The translations under genes and the position numbers were made by a program. Under the pieces are notes generated by a model that saw only the letters and a program-made list of their open reading frames with translations, did no database searches and had not been told where the DNA came from. A stretch of DNA of 64,000 nt from Paraglaciecola sp. L1A13 (GTDB lineage: Bacteria > Pseudomonadota > Gammaproteobacteria > Enterobacterales > Alteromonadaceae): the NCBI RefSeq assembly GCF_009796745.1, contig NZ_CP047024.1, positions 4,092,001-4,156,000 of the forward strand, in the 5' to 3' direction. Shown in pieces: positions 1 to 8,450 of this stretch. Position 1 is the first letter of the stretch; each line of letters opens with the position of its first letter.

Positions 1-365
1 GAAGTAAGCACGTGGGTGCCAAAACGCTTTCGATATTGCCATATCAAAAAGATAAAACTAAATGGATAGAGTACAAAGTGTGTGACATACCAGATTAAAG
101 ACTCAGGATAAAATACAGGAGATGACAGCCATCCACCGCTGTGAAAAAACAGCAAAAACGCGATGCGATCGATAACGAATAGGTAGGGCCAACTGCGAAT
201 GGGAGAAAATAAGAAAACACAAATACGTAAACCGGCAGGTAAATACCAGCTAACAACATTCGGTATCAACTCCAATTGGGCACTGACTACCCACAAGCAA
301 TTAAACGCTACGGCATAAAGCACACCTAAAAAACTATACTTTATCCAAGGTTGGTCCATTAACAT
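1..365 (-). CDS. MASE1-like membrane sensor, N-terminal part (runs off left edge)
   Basis: An open frame on the minus strand continues past position 1, so only about 120 N-terminal residues are visible. They are strongly hydrophobic, with membrane segments near residues 8-30, 43-75 and 92-110. The stretch VSWYLPAGLRI resembles the W-x-P-A-G-L signature of MASE1 sensory domains, which usually sit in front of GGDEF, EAL or histidine kinase modules; the output domain is outside the window. The start is uncertain: ATG at 365 or 359 begins close to the first membrane segment, and an in-frame ATG at 425 would add a basic N-terminus. None has a clear ribosome binding site. The MASE1 call is from motif resemblance only. 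Confidence 0.5.
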   Translation of the reverse strand, partial: MLMDQPWIKYSFLGVLYAVAFNCLWVVSAQLELIPNVVSWYLPAGLRICVFLFSPIRSWPYLFVIDRIAFLLFFHSGGWLSSPVFYPESLIWYVTHFVLYPFSFIFLIWQYRKRFGTHVLT

Positions 366-1039
366 AAATACCAAATCACTATTTCCACTGTCTCTATATA
401 TACGTTTAATTCGATAACAATTCATTCTAAGAATATCAGCTTAATAATGCTAAAAGATGAATAAATACCGGCCAAGCAGTTTTAAAAAAGCTTTGCCGTT
501 ATAGCTAAATGGCTAAATCGCTTTCCAACTAACGTGAAGCACGCCCCTTCCCGAGCATTCCTTGTGGTAATCCGTATTAAACAAACCAATAAATAAAATT
601 GGTAAACCATAATTGACTAACCACTGCCAAATTGGTTACATTATTGTTAATGAATTTACGCATTTATGTTGACACAGAAATCTGAAATACACTTACTTGA
701 TGGGTAATAACACTCATTTAACGGTTTGCGCGATAGGCTTGGTGGCGTATTCAGTGTGACACTGGCTCGCTGCTTATTCTGTTAGATATGTCATCAATGA
801 TTAATTGAATTACGTGGTTATCAGTAACGATGAAATATTTGCTACAAGGTTGATATGCAGATTAACGCTCTCGTTTACTGTTTGCATCACACTTAGCTTT
901 TAGTTGAAAAATTCAGCGTGTTTTCTAACAAAAATAGCTTTCGCTTTCATCGTAACGCTTTGTAATTAGGCGTTATATCTTCATTTAATTATGCAAAAGA
1001 GCAACATTTAAAAATAATACCTTAATCAAGGGGAGTGAA
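366..1039. other. Intergenic region upstream of the alginate lyase
   Basis: No coding frame is convincing here. The region is AT-rich and holds operator-like TTGG/CCAA elements (see 598-639) and the promoter of the PL7 lyase. A purine-rich ribosome binding site (aaggggagtg) lies just before the ATG at 1040. Confidence 0.5.
598..639. promoter_or_regulatory. Putative operator pair (TGGT-NN-ACCA and CCAAATTGG)
   Basis: Two inverted motifs lie close together: ATTGGTAAACCAT at 598-610, with TGGT and ACCA half-sites, and CCAAATTGGTTAC at 627-639. The second core recurs as the perfect palindrome AACCAAATTGGTT at 2301-2313 before the neighbouring PL6-like gene. Half-sites of this type are typical of GntR/FadR-like repressors, which commonly control alginate genes; the identity of the regulator is inference, and no regulator gene is visible nearby. 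Confidence 0.45.
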
Positions 1040-2041
1040 ATGAAATCAATAACTAAAACAGTTGCTTGCACATTTTTACTGACCAGTACTTTTTGTTCAA
1101 TGGGATCAAAAAGTGCAATCGTGGATGATATTACCCCAATGCCAGTTTCACACAGTGCTTTAGCGCAAGGTGTGTTACTCGGTAAAATTACACTGCTTGA
1201 TCCTAGTAAACCTCCCAGTGGAAATTTTGATTTACTAGATTGGAGTTTAACGCTTCCCACTGATCTCAATAAAGACCTAAAAGCTGACATTATTTACGAA
1301 AAACCCTTAAGTAATAATTTTGAATTGAAGCCTCTTTTTTATACGGCTATTGATGGTGGAATGGTATTCGCGTGTCCTAATGTGGGGGCAAAAACATCTA
1401 AAAATACTAAGTATGTGCGCACTGAACTTCGGGAAATGCTCAGGCGTGGTAATAGTCGGGTAAAAGCGCAGGGCATTACGGGAAATAATTGGGTTTTTGC
1501 TGACGCTCATGGTTCAGTTAAACGAAAAGCAGGGGCAGTTGAAGGTAGTTTAGAAGCGACCTTAGCCGTCAATCGCGTATCAACAACCGGTGAAGAGAAA
1601 ATGGTAGGCCGAGTGATAATAGGTCAAATTCATGGTACCGATGACGAACCGATTAAACTTTATTATCGAAAATTGCCCAACAATGAATATGGTTCAATCT
1701 ACTTTGCTCACGAAATTAATGGTGGTGATGACAGTTGGATAAACCTCATTGGTTCACGTTCCCATACCTTAGCCGATCCTAGGGAAGGCATTAAATTAAA
1801 TGAAAAATTTAGCTATAAAATTTCCGTAGAAAATAGCGTGTTGTTTGTCACTCTTATAAGAGAGGGCAAATCCAATATAAATAAACAGTTTGATATGAGT
1901 GCGAGCGGCTACGGTAAGAGTAATCAATATATGTATTTTAAAGCGGGGGTTTATAATCAGAATAATGGCGGCGATCCCAAAGATTACGTACAAGCTACTT
2001 TCTATCATCTAGACAATCAGCATGCAGGTTATCGATTTTAG
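1040..2041 (+). CDS. Secreted alginate lyase, polysaccharide lyase family 7
   Basis: A 333-residue protein with an N-terminal signal peptide (basic start, hydrophobic core to about residue 20) followed by one PL7 (alginate lyase 2) beta-jelly-roll domain. The three family motifs are all present: RTELRE at 127-132, QIH at 196-198 and YFKAGVYNQ at 299-307. In PL7 these supply the catalytic Arg, Gln, His and Tyr that beta-eliminate the 1,4 bonds of alginate; QIH rather than QVH is usually linked to activity on G-containing blocks. It should act in the periplasm or outside the cell, releasing oligosaccharides for the receptor encoded at 5201. An aaggggag ribosome binding site supports the start. 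An imperfect hairpin terminator follows at 2053-2086. Confidence 0.9.
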   Translation: MKSITKTVACTFLLTSTFCSMGSKSAIVDDITPMPVSHSALAQGVLLGKITLLDPSKPPSGNFDLLDWSLTLPTDLNKDLKADIIYEKPLSNNFELKPLFYTAIDGGMVFACPNVGAKTSKNTKYVRTELREMLRRGNSRVKAQGITGNNWVFADAHGSVKRKAGAVEGSLEATLAVNRVSTTGEEKMVGRVIIGQIHGTDDEPIKLYYRKLPNNEYGSIYFAHEINGGDDSWINLIGSRSHTLADPREGIKLNEKFSYKISVENSVLFVTLIREGKSNINKQFDMSASGYGKSNQYMYFKAGVYNQNNGGDPKDYVQATFYHLDNQHAGYRF

Positions 2042-2052
2042 TCAATAGGCTG

Positions 2053-2086
2053 AGATAGCGAAGGCGTAATCCCGCCATCGCTATCT
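2053..2086 (+). terminator. Hairpin after the PL7 lyase gene
   Basis: AGATAGCGA (2053-2061) pairs with TCGCTATCT (2078-2086); an inner GGCG/CGCC adds four pairs across one mismatch, leaving a 6-nt loop. Only a pyrimidine-rich tail follows, without a run of T, so termination may be inefficient. Confidence 0.5.
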
Positions 2087-2415
2087 TCTCCTGCCATAAC
2101 GCCTCTAAGTTTCTCTAAATATGACGCTCTGGACCGAGAGACAATTTATACCGCTCCACCTGCCCCCCATTGCTGCAAATCGCCAATATTGGTCATACCA
2201 ATATTGGGTTCAAAGACAAAATCAACCGCTCACAATGTAAATACAAAGTTAATTATTTAGTGCAAATATAGTGGAAGGCGCAACATTATTATGCTTATAT
2301 AACCAAATTGGTTAGCAATTAATTAACATTTTGGTAATCATTTAAGTCAATCATGGTAATAACATGGCGCAACTAACTGCTAATAAAAATCAATAATACG
2401 GAGAATGGAGCCATT
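2087..2415. promoter_or_regulatory. Regulatory region upstream of the PL6-like gene
   Basis: No gene is seen. It holds two copies of the 10-bp palindrome CCAATATTGG (2183-2192 and 2198-2207, 15 bp start to start) and the 13-bp perfect palindrome AACCAAATTGGTT (2301-2313), whose core also occurs before the PL7 gene. A strong ribosome binding site (acggagaatggag) precedes the ATG at 2416. Confidence 0.5.
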
Positions 2416-5127
2416 ATGAAGTTTAAAACATTTGCACTTTGTGCGATTGCAGCCGCTATAACAGGTTGTAGTACAGACTCAGACAATAACCCCAACACTT
2501 TAGGCTCTATTACTCTTTCAGGAACACCAACATCTGGTGAGACCTTGAGTGCATCAGTAAGCGATGCAAATGGTATTTCAGGGGCTATTACCTATTACTG
2601 GTACGCTGATGGTGTTGTTATTCCAAACGCTGATACCGCCTCTTTTACGTTAACTGACGAGCAAATTGGTTCACCCGTTACCGTTCAAGCCCTATATACC
2701 GATGATGGTAATATCAACGAATCTCATATTAGCGACCCCACTTCTGATATTTCAGCAATTATCTTTCCAGCGTCAATTGCGATCGCTGGGGATGCTTTTG
2801 TCGGCTCCACATTAGCAGCCACCTTAGCTGACGAAAATGGTATTGAAGATGCGACGATTTTATACACTTGGTTTGCTGATGATGTGGCAATAGAAGACGA
2901 AGTATCGGCCGAGCTTGTACTGAAAGAAGCCCAGTTCGGAACAGTGATTACGGTTAACGCGGCGTTTGAAGATGACAGAGGTTTTGATGAATCGGTAACG
3001 TCAGCAGCGACCGACGTCGTATATCGTATTAATTCCCAAGGTTTTGTCGTTATTCAAGGTACACCCACGGTAGGTAATATATTAGCAACTGAAATCACTG
3101 ATCTTGATGGCGCAACAGGTAGCATCTCGTATCAGTGGTTTGCTGACGATACGGCTATTGTAGGTGCAACTGAAAGTTCATATATGGTCGACGCCTCATT
3201 GGTGGGCATGGTGCTGACGGTAAAAGCAACCTACGTTGATGACAATGGCTTTGAAGAAGATTATGTTTCTGACGCGACCATCACTGTATCAAGTGTCGCG
3301 GTAGATCAGCTCGGAAGTATCGAAATTATGGGCACTGCTCCTTACTTAGCCAGTGCCACACTTACCGCTGAAATTACTGACAACAATGGTATAGAAGAAA
3401 CAAATGTAGTTTATTCTTGGTCCGCCGATGGTGTTGAAATTACTGGCGCGAATAGCAAAACCTTTACACCTACCAGCCAAGCAGGTTCTATAATCTCTGT
3501 TAGCGCATCTTACACTGATAACGATGCGTTTACTGGCACTGTTACCGACACTCTCGATACGCTGATATACACCCAGGTCGTCGGTGATACAGCAGCACTT
3601 GAAAGCACGATTGGCGTTTTAGCGGATGGTGATGTACTCGGTTTAAATACTAATATTTACAGCCCTACTGCTGCAATAGAATTCGCCAGCGGCATAACGT
3701 TGCGCGCACTAGAGGGGCAAACCCCTACCCTATCAGGTGACCTGTGTATTCATGTTGCCGATGGTGTTGATGGTGCAGCGGTTACCGGCCTAACCTTCAC
3801 TGATATCGATACTCTTTCAGGGTCGAGCTGTGATAGTGGTGAAGAAGCGGTAATTTATTCTGAGGGTGATAATTTTGAGTTTTCTCAAAATACCATGGAT
3901 AGCGAACAGGCCGTATTGAATTATCCAGATGATTCATACCATTGGTTAGTTCTAAAAGGTAGTGGCGCGTTAATTGAGCGAAACACTTTTTCAGGCCGCG
4001 ATGTAGCGGCAGAAGGCTCTGTTATTAAATTGGCTTCATCTGGTTCTAACCATGTTATTCAATACAATTTGTTTAGCGATAGTGCTAATGCTAACTATGA
4101 TAACTCCAGCCTACTACTACTTAACTTAGGTAGCACAACGGGCAGCGATGCTGCTGATAATGCGAACTTCACTGTACAGTATAACCGTATTGAAAACGTT
4201 GTTACCGGTCGTCGCTTAATGCGCGTGCAAACCTCCGGAGCCACTATTCATGGTAATACCATTTTCAATGCCAACGGTGGTATATCCCTAGAAGACGGCG
4301 GTTTTAATATCATTACTGACAACGTCATTATACGCACCAGTGACATCCTTAGTTCTGACGATAGACCCAGTGGCGTGTTAATTACGCCTTTAGGTCATAC
4401 GGTAAGTAATAACTATATCGCTGGGATCCGTTCAGGCAACAAAGAAGCAGGCGGAATTGTCTTCACTGCAAACCCATTCTCTCAAGCCGATGGTGGCGTT
4501 CCTAATTCAGGCAATCAAGCAATACTTGACGGCACAGGCGACTTAACGTTAACCGTTACTAACAACACCGTTCTTAACTCTCTTCAACCTATTGTTTTTA
4601 GTACTGAAATTGGTTCAAAGGCCGGAGTAGGCGATTGTGATGAGCTCACTGTAATTGACAATCCTCAGTTATACGCCTTAACCAAAAACTTCTTTGTTAT
4701 TGATTTCGATGCCAACGTAATTGCCAATGGTTTCAACGAGAATGCCACTACTCAGGGCCTATATTTAAACGCTGACGGAGGCTTCAGTGACCACTCGTTC
4801 GAATACGATTGCGACATAATCAACCATGATGAATCTTCACTAACCAACAATTTTGGCTTTAGTGATAGCTATATGTCAGGTGACACCTCCGACGATTGGG
4901 TCGATATCCGAAATGTTGACGGCAACGGTGAGTTTGATACTGATGGGGCGATTGACCAAGACCCAGCAGGCAACGCTAAAGAAGTACCTGAATTCATTAC
5001 GGCCACCAGCACACTCGTTGAAACGGACCCTAATGGCGCTCAAGCAGCCGCTAGCGCGAAGGGCCTGCATTACATACAAGCTTCAGAAGTAGGCGTTGGC
5101 TCTACTTGGGTAGCACAAGACGATTAA
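2416..5127 (+). CDS. PL6-like beta-helix lipoprotein with Ig-like repeats
   Basis: A 903-residue protein. The N-terminus ends in ITGC (Cys18), a lipobox, so it is predicted to be a lipoprotein. Residues of about 30-390 form four repeats of 85-95 residues, each with a YxWxADG/FADD core and a YxDDxGxxE end, resembling bacterial Ig-like repeats. Residues of about 390-790 form a right-handed beta-helix that aligns by eye with PL6 lyases and chondroitinase B. The catalytic Lys and Arg, 21 residues apart in that family (K250/R271 in chondroitinase B), fall on Gln605 and Glu626 here. It may therefore bind alginate without cleaving it. It lies between the PL7 lyase and a TonB receptor; the 73-bp gap to the receptor suggests cotranscription. 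Confidence 0.75.
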   Translation: MKFKTFALCAIAAAITGCSTDSDNNPNTLGSITLSGTPTSGETLSASVSDANGISGAITYYWYADGVVIPNADTASFTLTDEQIGSPVTVQALYTDDGNINESHISDPTSDISAIIFPASIAIAGDAFVGSTLAATLADENGIEDATILYTWFADDVAIEDEVSAELVLKEAQFGTVITVNAAFEDDRGFDESVTSAATDVVYRINSQGFVVIQGTPTVGNILATEITDLDGATGSISYQWFADDTAIVGATESSYMVDASLVGMVLTVKATYVDDNGFEEDYVSDATITVSSVAVDQLGSIEIMGTAPYLASATLTAEITDNNGIEETNVVYSWSADGVEITGANSKTFTPTSQAGSIISVSASYTDNDAFTGTVTDTLDTLIYTQVVGDTAALESTIGVLADGDVLGLNTNIYSPTAAIEFASGITLRALEGQTPTLSGDLCIHVADGVDGAAVTGLTFTDIDTLSGSSCDSGEEAVIYSEGDNFEFSQNTMDSEQAVLNYPDDSYHWLVLKGSGALIERNTFSGRDVAAEGSVIKLASSGSNHVIQYNLFSDSANANYDNSSLLLLNLGSTTGSDAADNANFTVQYNRIENVVTGRRLMRVQTSGATIHGNTIFNANGGISLEDGGFNIITDNVIIRTSDILSSDDRPSGVLITPLGHTVSNNYIAGIRSGNKEAGGIVFTANPFSQADGGVPNSGNQAILDGTGDLTLTVTNNTVLNSLQPIVFSTEIGSKAGVGDCDELTVIDNPQLYALTKNFFVIDFDANVIANGFNENATTQGLYLNADGGFSDHSFEYDCDIINHDESSLTNNFGFSDSYMSGDTSDDWVDIRNVDGNGEFDTDGAIDQDPAGNAKEVPEFITATSTLVETDPNGAQAAASAKGLHYIQASEVGVGSTWVAQDD

Positions 5128-5200
5128 ACCTTAATTTCATATTAAAAAAAAAGCAAAACGCTACCTTAAACATATTAATAGAGACAACGGAGATACTTAA

Positions 5201-8200
5201 ATGTCGTTGAACAAAAAACACAATTGTACACCTGAATTCCACCTTACAGCGGGGCCTGCTTTTGCCGTTCGCCCAGCAGCGAAATGGATAAAAGCAGCGA
5301 TTATTGCTGGGATGACCACAACGACTGCATTCGCCTTGCAAGCACAAGAAACGCAAGCCGCACTAGACGAGAATGAAGCAGAGCTTGAGATCATTGACGT
5401 AGTAGGCTCGCGACGAACCATTCAGGATCAAATTGCCATTAAACGAGAGTCAAACACAGTGGTTGATGGGCTCTCTTCGGAGGATATTGGCGACTTACCT
5501 GCGCTTTCTATCGGTGAAGCATTAGAATCTATTACTGGCGCAGCTTCTCACCGGGAAAATGGCGGTGCCACAGAAATTACCATTCGTGGTTTGGGACCAT
5601 TTTTAAGTGCAACTTACATCAATGGCCGCCAAGCAACTAATGGCAGCGGTGACCGCTCGGTCAACTTCTCGCAATTCCCATCGGAATTAGTAAAAAAAGT
5701 CGCTATTTATAAAACCCAAGACGCATCGATGATTGAAGGGGGCGTAGCGGGAGTTATTTCGCTTGAAACAGTGCAACCCCTCGATTTTGGTAAGCAACGT
5801 ATCCAAGGTGAAATAAAAGGTAATTATAACCCAGACGAAGGTAACGTAGACAACGCTCTACAAGGCGACTTAGGGTTTCGTGGTACCTTAAGCTACGTTG
5901 ATCAGTTCGAGTTCGATAATGGCAAAGCCCTAGGGGTATCGTTTGGTGTACAACGCCAAGACATTAGCCAACCTGAAGCTGAGTACCGAAGCTCAAGTCC
6001 AACCGGTTCCTCTTTATGGGCATGCTTAAACGACCCAACCAATACTAACGAGGGTTTCTATCGTAGTAGTGCCGGTGACTGTGAAGATCAGGTGAACGGA
6101 AGCAGTAACCAAGGATACGATACGTCTATCGATCCTGAGACGGGTAAAGCGGTGAGTGACGGAACACCGTACGCTTGGACTGGCAGTAGCCGCAGCTACC
6201 GTCAAAACGAGACGTCCGATGAACGGGATGCATTTTTCTTAGCCTTGCAATTTCAACCTTCAGAAGCTTGGGATATTAATTTTGACGCGCAAGTGTCAGA
6301 TAGAACGCAACAAGAGTCTCGTCACGATTTAATATTTTTACAAAAACGCGCTACACCAGGCCTAACTGGGCCAACTTTAGTCACAAATCAGGTGGGTGGT
6401 ATTCTGCACTGGGAAGGCCAAGAACGTATTGAATCAGCAGGTGAAGAATTTTCTCGAGAAGAGAACTATCGCGGCTACGGTGTGAATATTGAGCATTACG
6501 CAACAGAAGCACTCACCATTAATTTTGATGCCTCTTACTCTAAAACTGAGCGTGAAGAACTGCAAGTTTCTAATAGAGGCCGCACTGCTGACAGGCAGTT
6601 CTTTAGTTGGGATATGGGAGAGAATATTCCTCACTTTACCTTAACCGACTTCGATGTGAGTGACATTAGTAATTACACCGACAGTCTGCGCACCCGTATC
6701 GATAAAGAAAACACTCGAGATAATGAAATAAAGTCGGCGCGCCTAGACTTTGATTACGCATTAAATGGTGAGGTTTTCACTAGCATTCAAGCGGGTCTTA
6801 GAACATCTGAACTGAGCTTTATTCAGTATGGCGGTAGCCAAGGTAATGGATCAAGAAATGAGTATAACTTAAATACCGACGTAACATCAGCCCTTGAAGT
6901 GCTGGAGAGCTGCCAAAAGTCTTTCCCTGAGTCTGACTTTTTATCCAGTGTCTCAGACGGTAATATTGTTACCAATGTAGACAGCGCAGGCAATGTTATT
7001 AGCAGTGGTACAGGGTCTTCTTGGGCTACCTACGACAACATATGTTTCTCAAAAGCGGTTGCTGCTTCCCAAGGCGGAGAGTTCGCATACCCAGAGTTAG
7101 AGTATGAAAATAGCGGTACCATTGATGTAACAGAAAAAACCAATTCTGCCTATGTCATGACCAGTTATGACACAGAAATGTTTGGTAAATTGATTCGCGG
7201 TAACTTTGGTGTACGTGTTGTTGATACTGAGGTGACATCTATTGGCTTTCGAAACACGTTCGATGTGGTCACTGACGAATTAGGCATTCTTAGTTTGGTA
7301 ACGGGCGACTCACTTGAAAAAATACAAGGCGGCGGAGACTACACGGAAGTGTTGCCTAGTGTTAACTTAGTGGTTAACTACAGTGATGATATTCTACTGC
7401 GTGGTGGTATTTACCGTGGAATGTCACGCGCCGATCCGTCGGATTTGGGTTATAGCCGTACCTTTCAAACCGATGATGATATAGCGCCAACCTCACTTGC
7501 AGATCTGCTAGTCGGCGTGAATGGCTCAGGTAATCCAAATACACAACCGCTAATGTCATGGAACTACGACGTAGCATTTGAGTGGTACCCAAATGAAGAT
7601 TCTATCTTTGCGTTCGGCGTTTATTACAAGCAGTTTCAAGGCGGATTTCAGCAAGAAACCGTGTTAGAAAACTTTGAAATAGATGGCGAAAATTTTGCAC
7701 TGCCCGTAACAAGTGCTGTGACAACAGATAATGAGAGTGATTTATTCGGTATCGAGACGTCAATTGCCTATCGTTGGGACAGTGGTATTGGTATTAAAAT
7801 TGGCTATAACTATGCTGATACTGATTTCGAATTCGAAGACAGTTTATACGGCGACACATTTATTACCGACTTAGACGGAAACACCACTCAGCTTAGTGCG
7901 GGGATCATCCCTCCTGGCTCAGTACCTGGCTTTTCGGAACATGTATTTAGCACTCAGGTGTACTACCAAATTGGCGACTTAGACACGGCAGTGATTTATA
8001 AATATCGTAGTGAATATTTCCAACCTTATACCAGTAACGGAACGCGTTTACGTTACGTTGATGAAGTAGGTGTATGGGAAGCGCGAGCGTCTTATAAAGT
8101 AAACGACCACGTGCGTGTTAAAGTCGAGGCTATTAACCTATTTAGTGCGCCAAAATCTCAAGATTATTATGTTCAAGGTAACTTAGGGGAAGTAAATGAC

Positions 8201-8242
8201 TACGGCCCTCGCTTGTTTGCGGGCGTGAGCGTTAAATACTAA
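5201..8242 (+). CDS. TonB-dependent receptor (Xanthomonas/Caulobacter-type), probably alginate oligosaccharide uptake
   Basis: A 1013-residue outer-membrane receptor. A hydrophobic signal segment lies at about residues 28-50, after an unusually long basic N-terminal extension, with cleavage near ALQAQ. The plug follows at about 65-190 with ITIRGLGPF and an INGRQ motif. The C-terminal two thirds are a 22-strand barrel ending in an aromatic-terminated strand (VSVKY). The N-terminal pattern (VVDGLSSEDIGDLP) matches the large glycan-uptake TonB receptor subfamily of marine and plant-associated proteobacteria. Its position directly after the lyases suggests import of alginate oligomers, which is inference. 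Ribosome binding site acggagat; strong terminator at 8273-8306. Confidence 0.88.
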   Translation: MSLNKKHNCTPEFHLTAGPAFAVRPAAKWIKAAIIAGMTTTTAFALQAQETQAALDENEAELEIIDVVGSRRTIQDQIAIKRESNTVVDGLSSEDIGDLPALSIGEALESITGAASHRENGGATEITIRGLGPFLSATYINGRQATNGSGDRSVNFSQFPSELVKKVAIYKTQDASMIEGGVAGVISLETVQPLDFGKQRIQGEIKGNYNPDEGNVDNALQGDLGFRGTLSYVDQFEFDNGKALGVSFGVQRQDISQPEAEYRSSSPTGSSLWACLNDPTNTNEGFYRSSAGDCEDQVNGSSNQGYDTSIDPETGKAVSDGTPYAWTGSSRSYRQNETSDERDAFFLALQFQPSEAWDINFDAQVSDRTQQESRHDLIFLQKRATPGLTGPTLVTNQVGGILHWEGQERIESAGEEFSREENYRGYGVNIEHYATEALTINFDASYSKTEREELQVSNRGRTADRQFFSWDMGENIPHFTLTDFDVSDISNYTDSLRTRIDKENTRDNEIKSARLDFDYALNGEVFTSIQAGLRTSELSFIQYGGSQGNGSRNEYNLNTDVTSALEVLESCQKSFPESDFLSSVSDGNIVTNVDSAGNVISSGTGSSWATYDNICFSKAVAASQGGEFAYPELEYENSGTIDVTEKTNSAYVMTSYDTEMFGKLIRGNFGVRVVDTEVTSIGFRNTFDVVTDELGILSLVTGDSLEKIQGGGDYTEVLPSVNLVVNYSDDILLRGGIYRGMSRADPSDLGYSRTFQTDDDIAPTSLADLLVGVNGSGNPNTQPLMSWNYDVAFEWYPNEDSIFAFGVYYKQFQGGFQQETVLENFEIDGENFALPVTSAVTTDNESDLFGIETSIAYRWDSGIGIKIGYNYADTDFEFEDSLYGDTFITDLDGNTTQLSAGIIPPGSVPGFSEHVFSTQVYYQIGDLDTAVIYKYRSEYFQPYTSNGTRLRYVDEVGVWEARASYKVNDHVRVKVEAINLFSAPKSQDYYVQGNLGEVNDYGPRLFAGVSVKY

Positions 8243-8272
8243 AAGTAACCTTGTAGTTGCGGTAAATTACCG

Positions 8273-8306
8273 AATGCCGTTCACACTAGTGAGCGGCATT
8301 TTTTTT
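8273..8306 (+). terminator. Rho-independent terminator of the alginate locus
   Basis: AATGCCG (8273-8279) pairs with CGGCATT (8294-8300), extended inward by TCAC/GTGA with one G-U pair, and followed by eight T (8299-8306). This closes the PL7/PL6-like/receptor unit; the next gene is convergent. Confidence 0.9.
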
Positions 8307-8450
8307 GCGGTTATCCTTGCTAATCTGTTTCTACTTCACTGTTTGAAGCCCTAAATCATTTTGCAACGACTGGCATCACTCATACCACCAGCATTGCCAT
8401 TGCCGTTAAAACAGCTATCGCTACTAACGTGTTAACGCATTTTGATTAGG

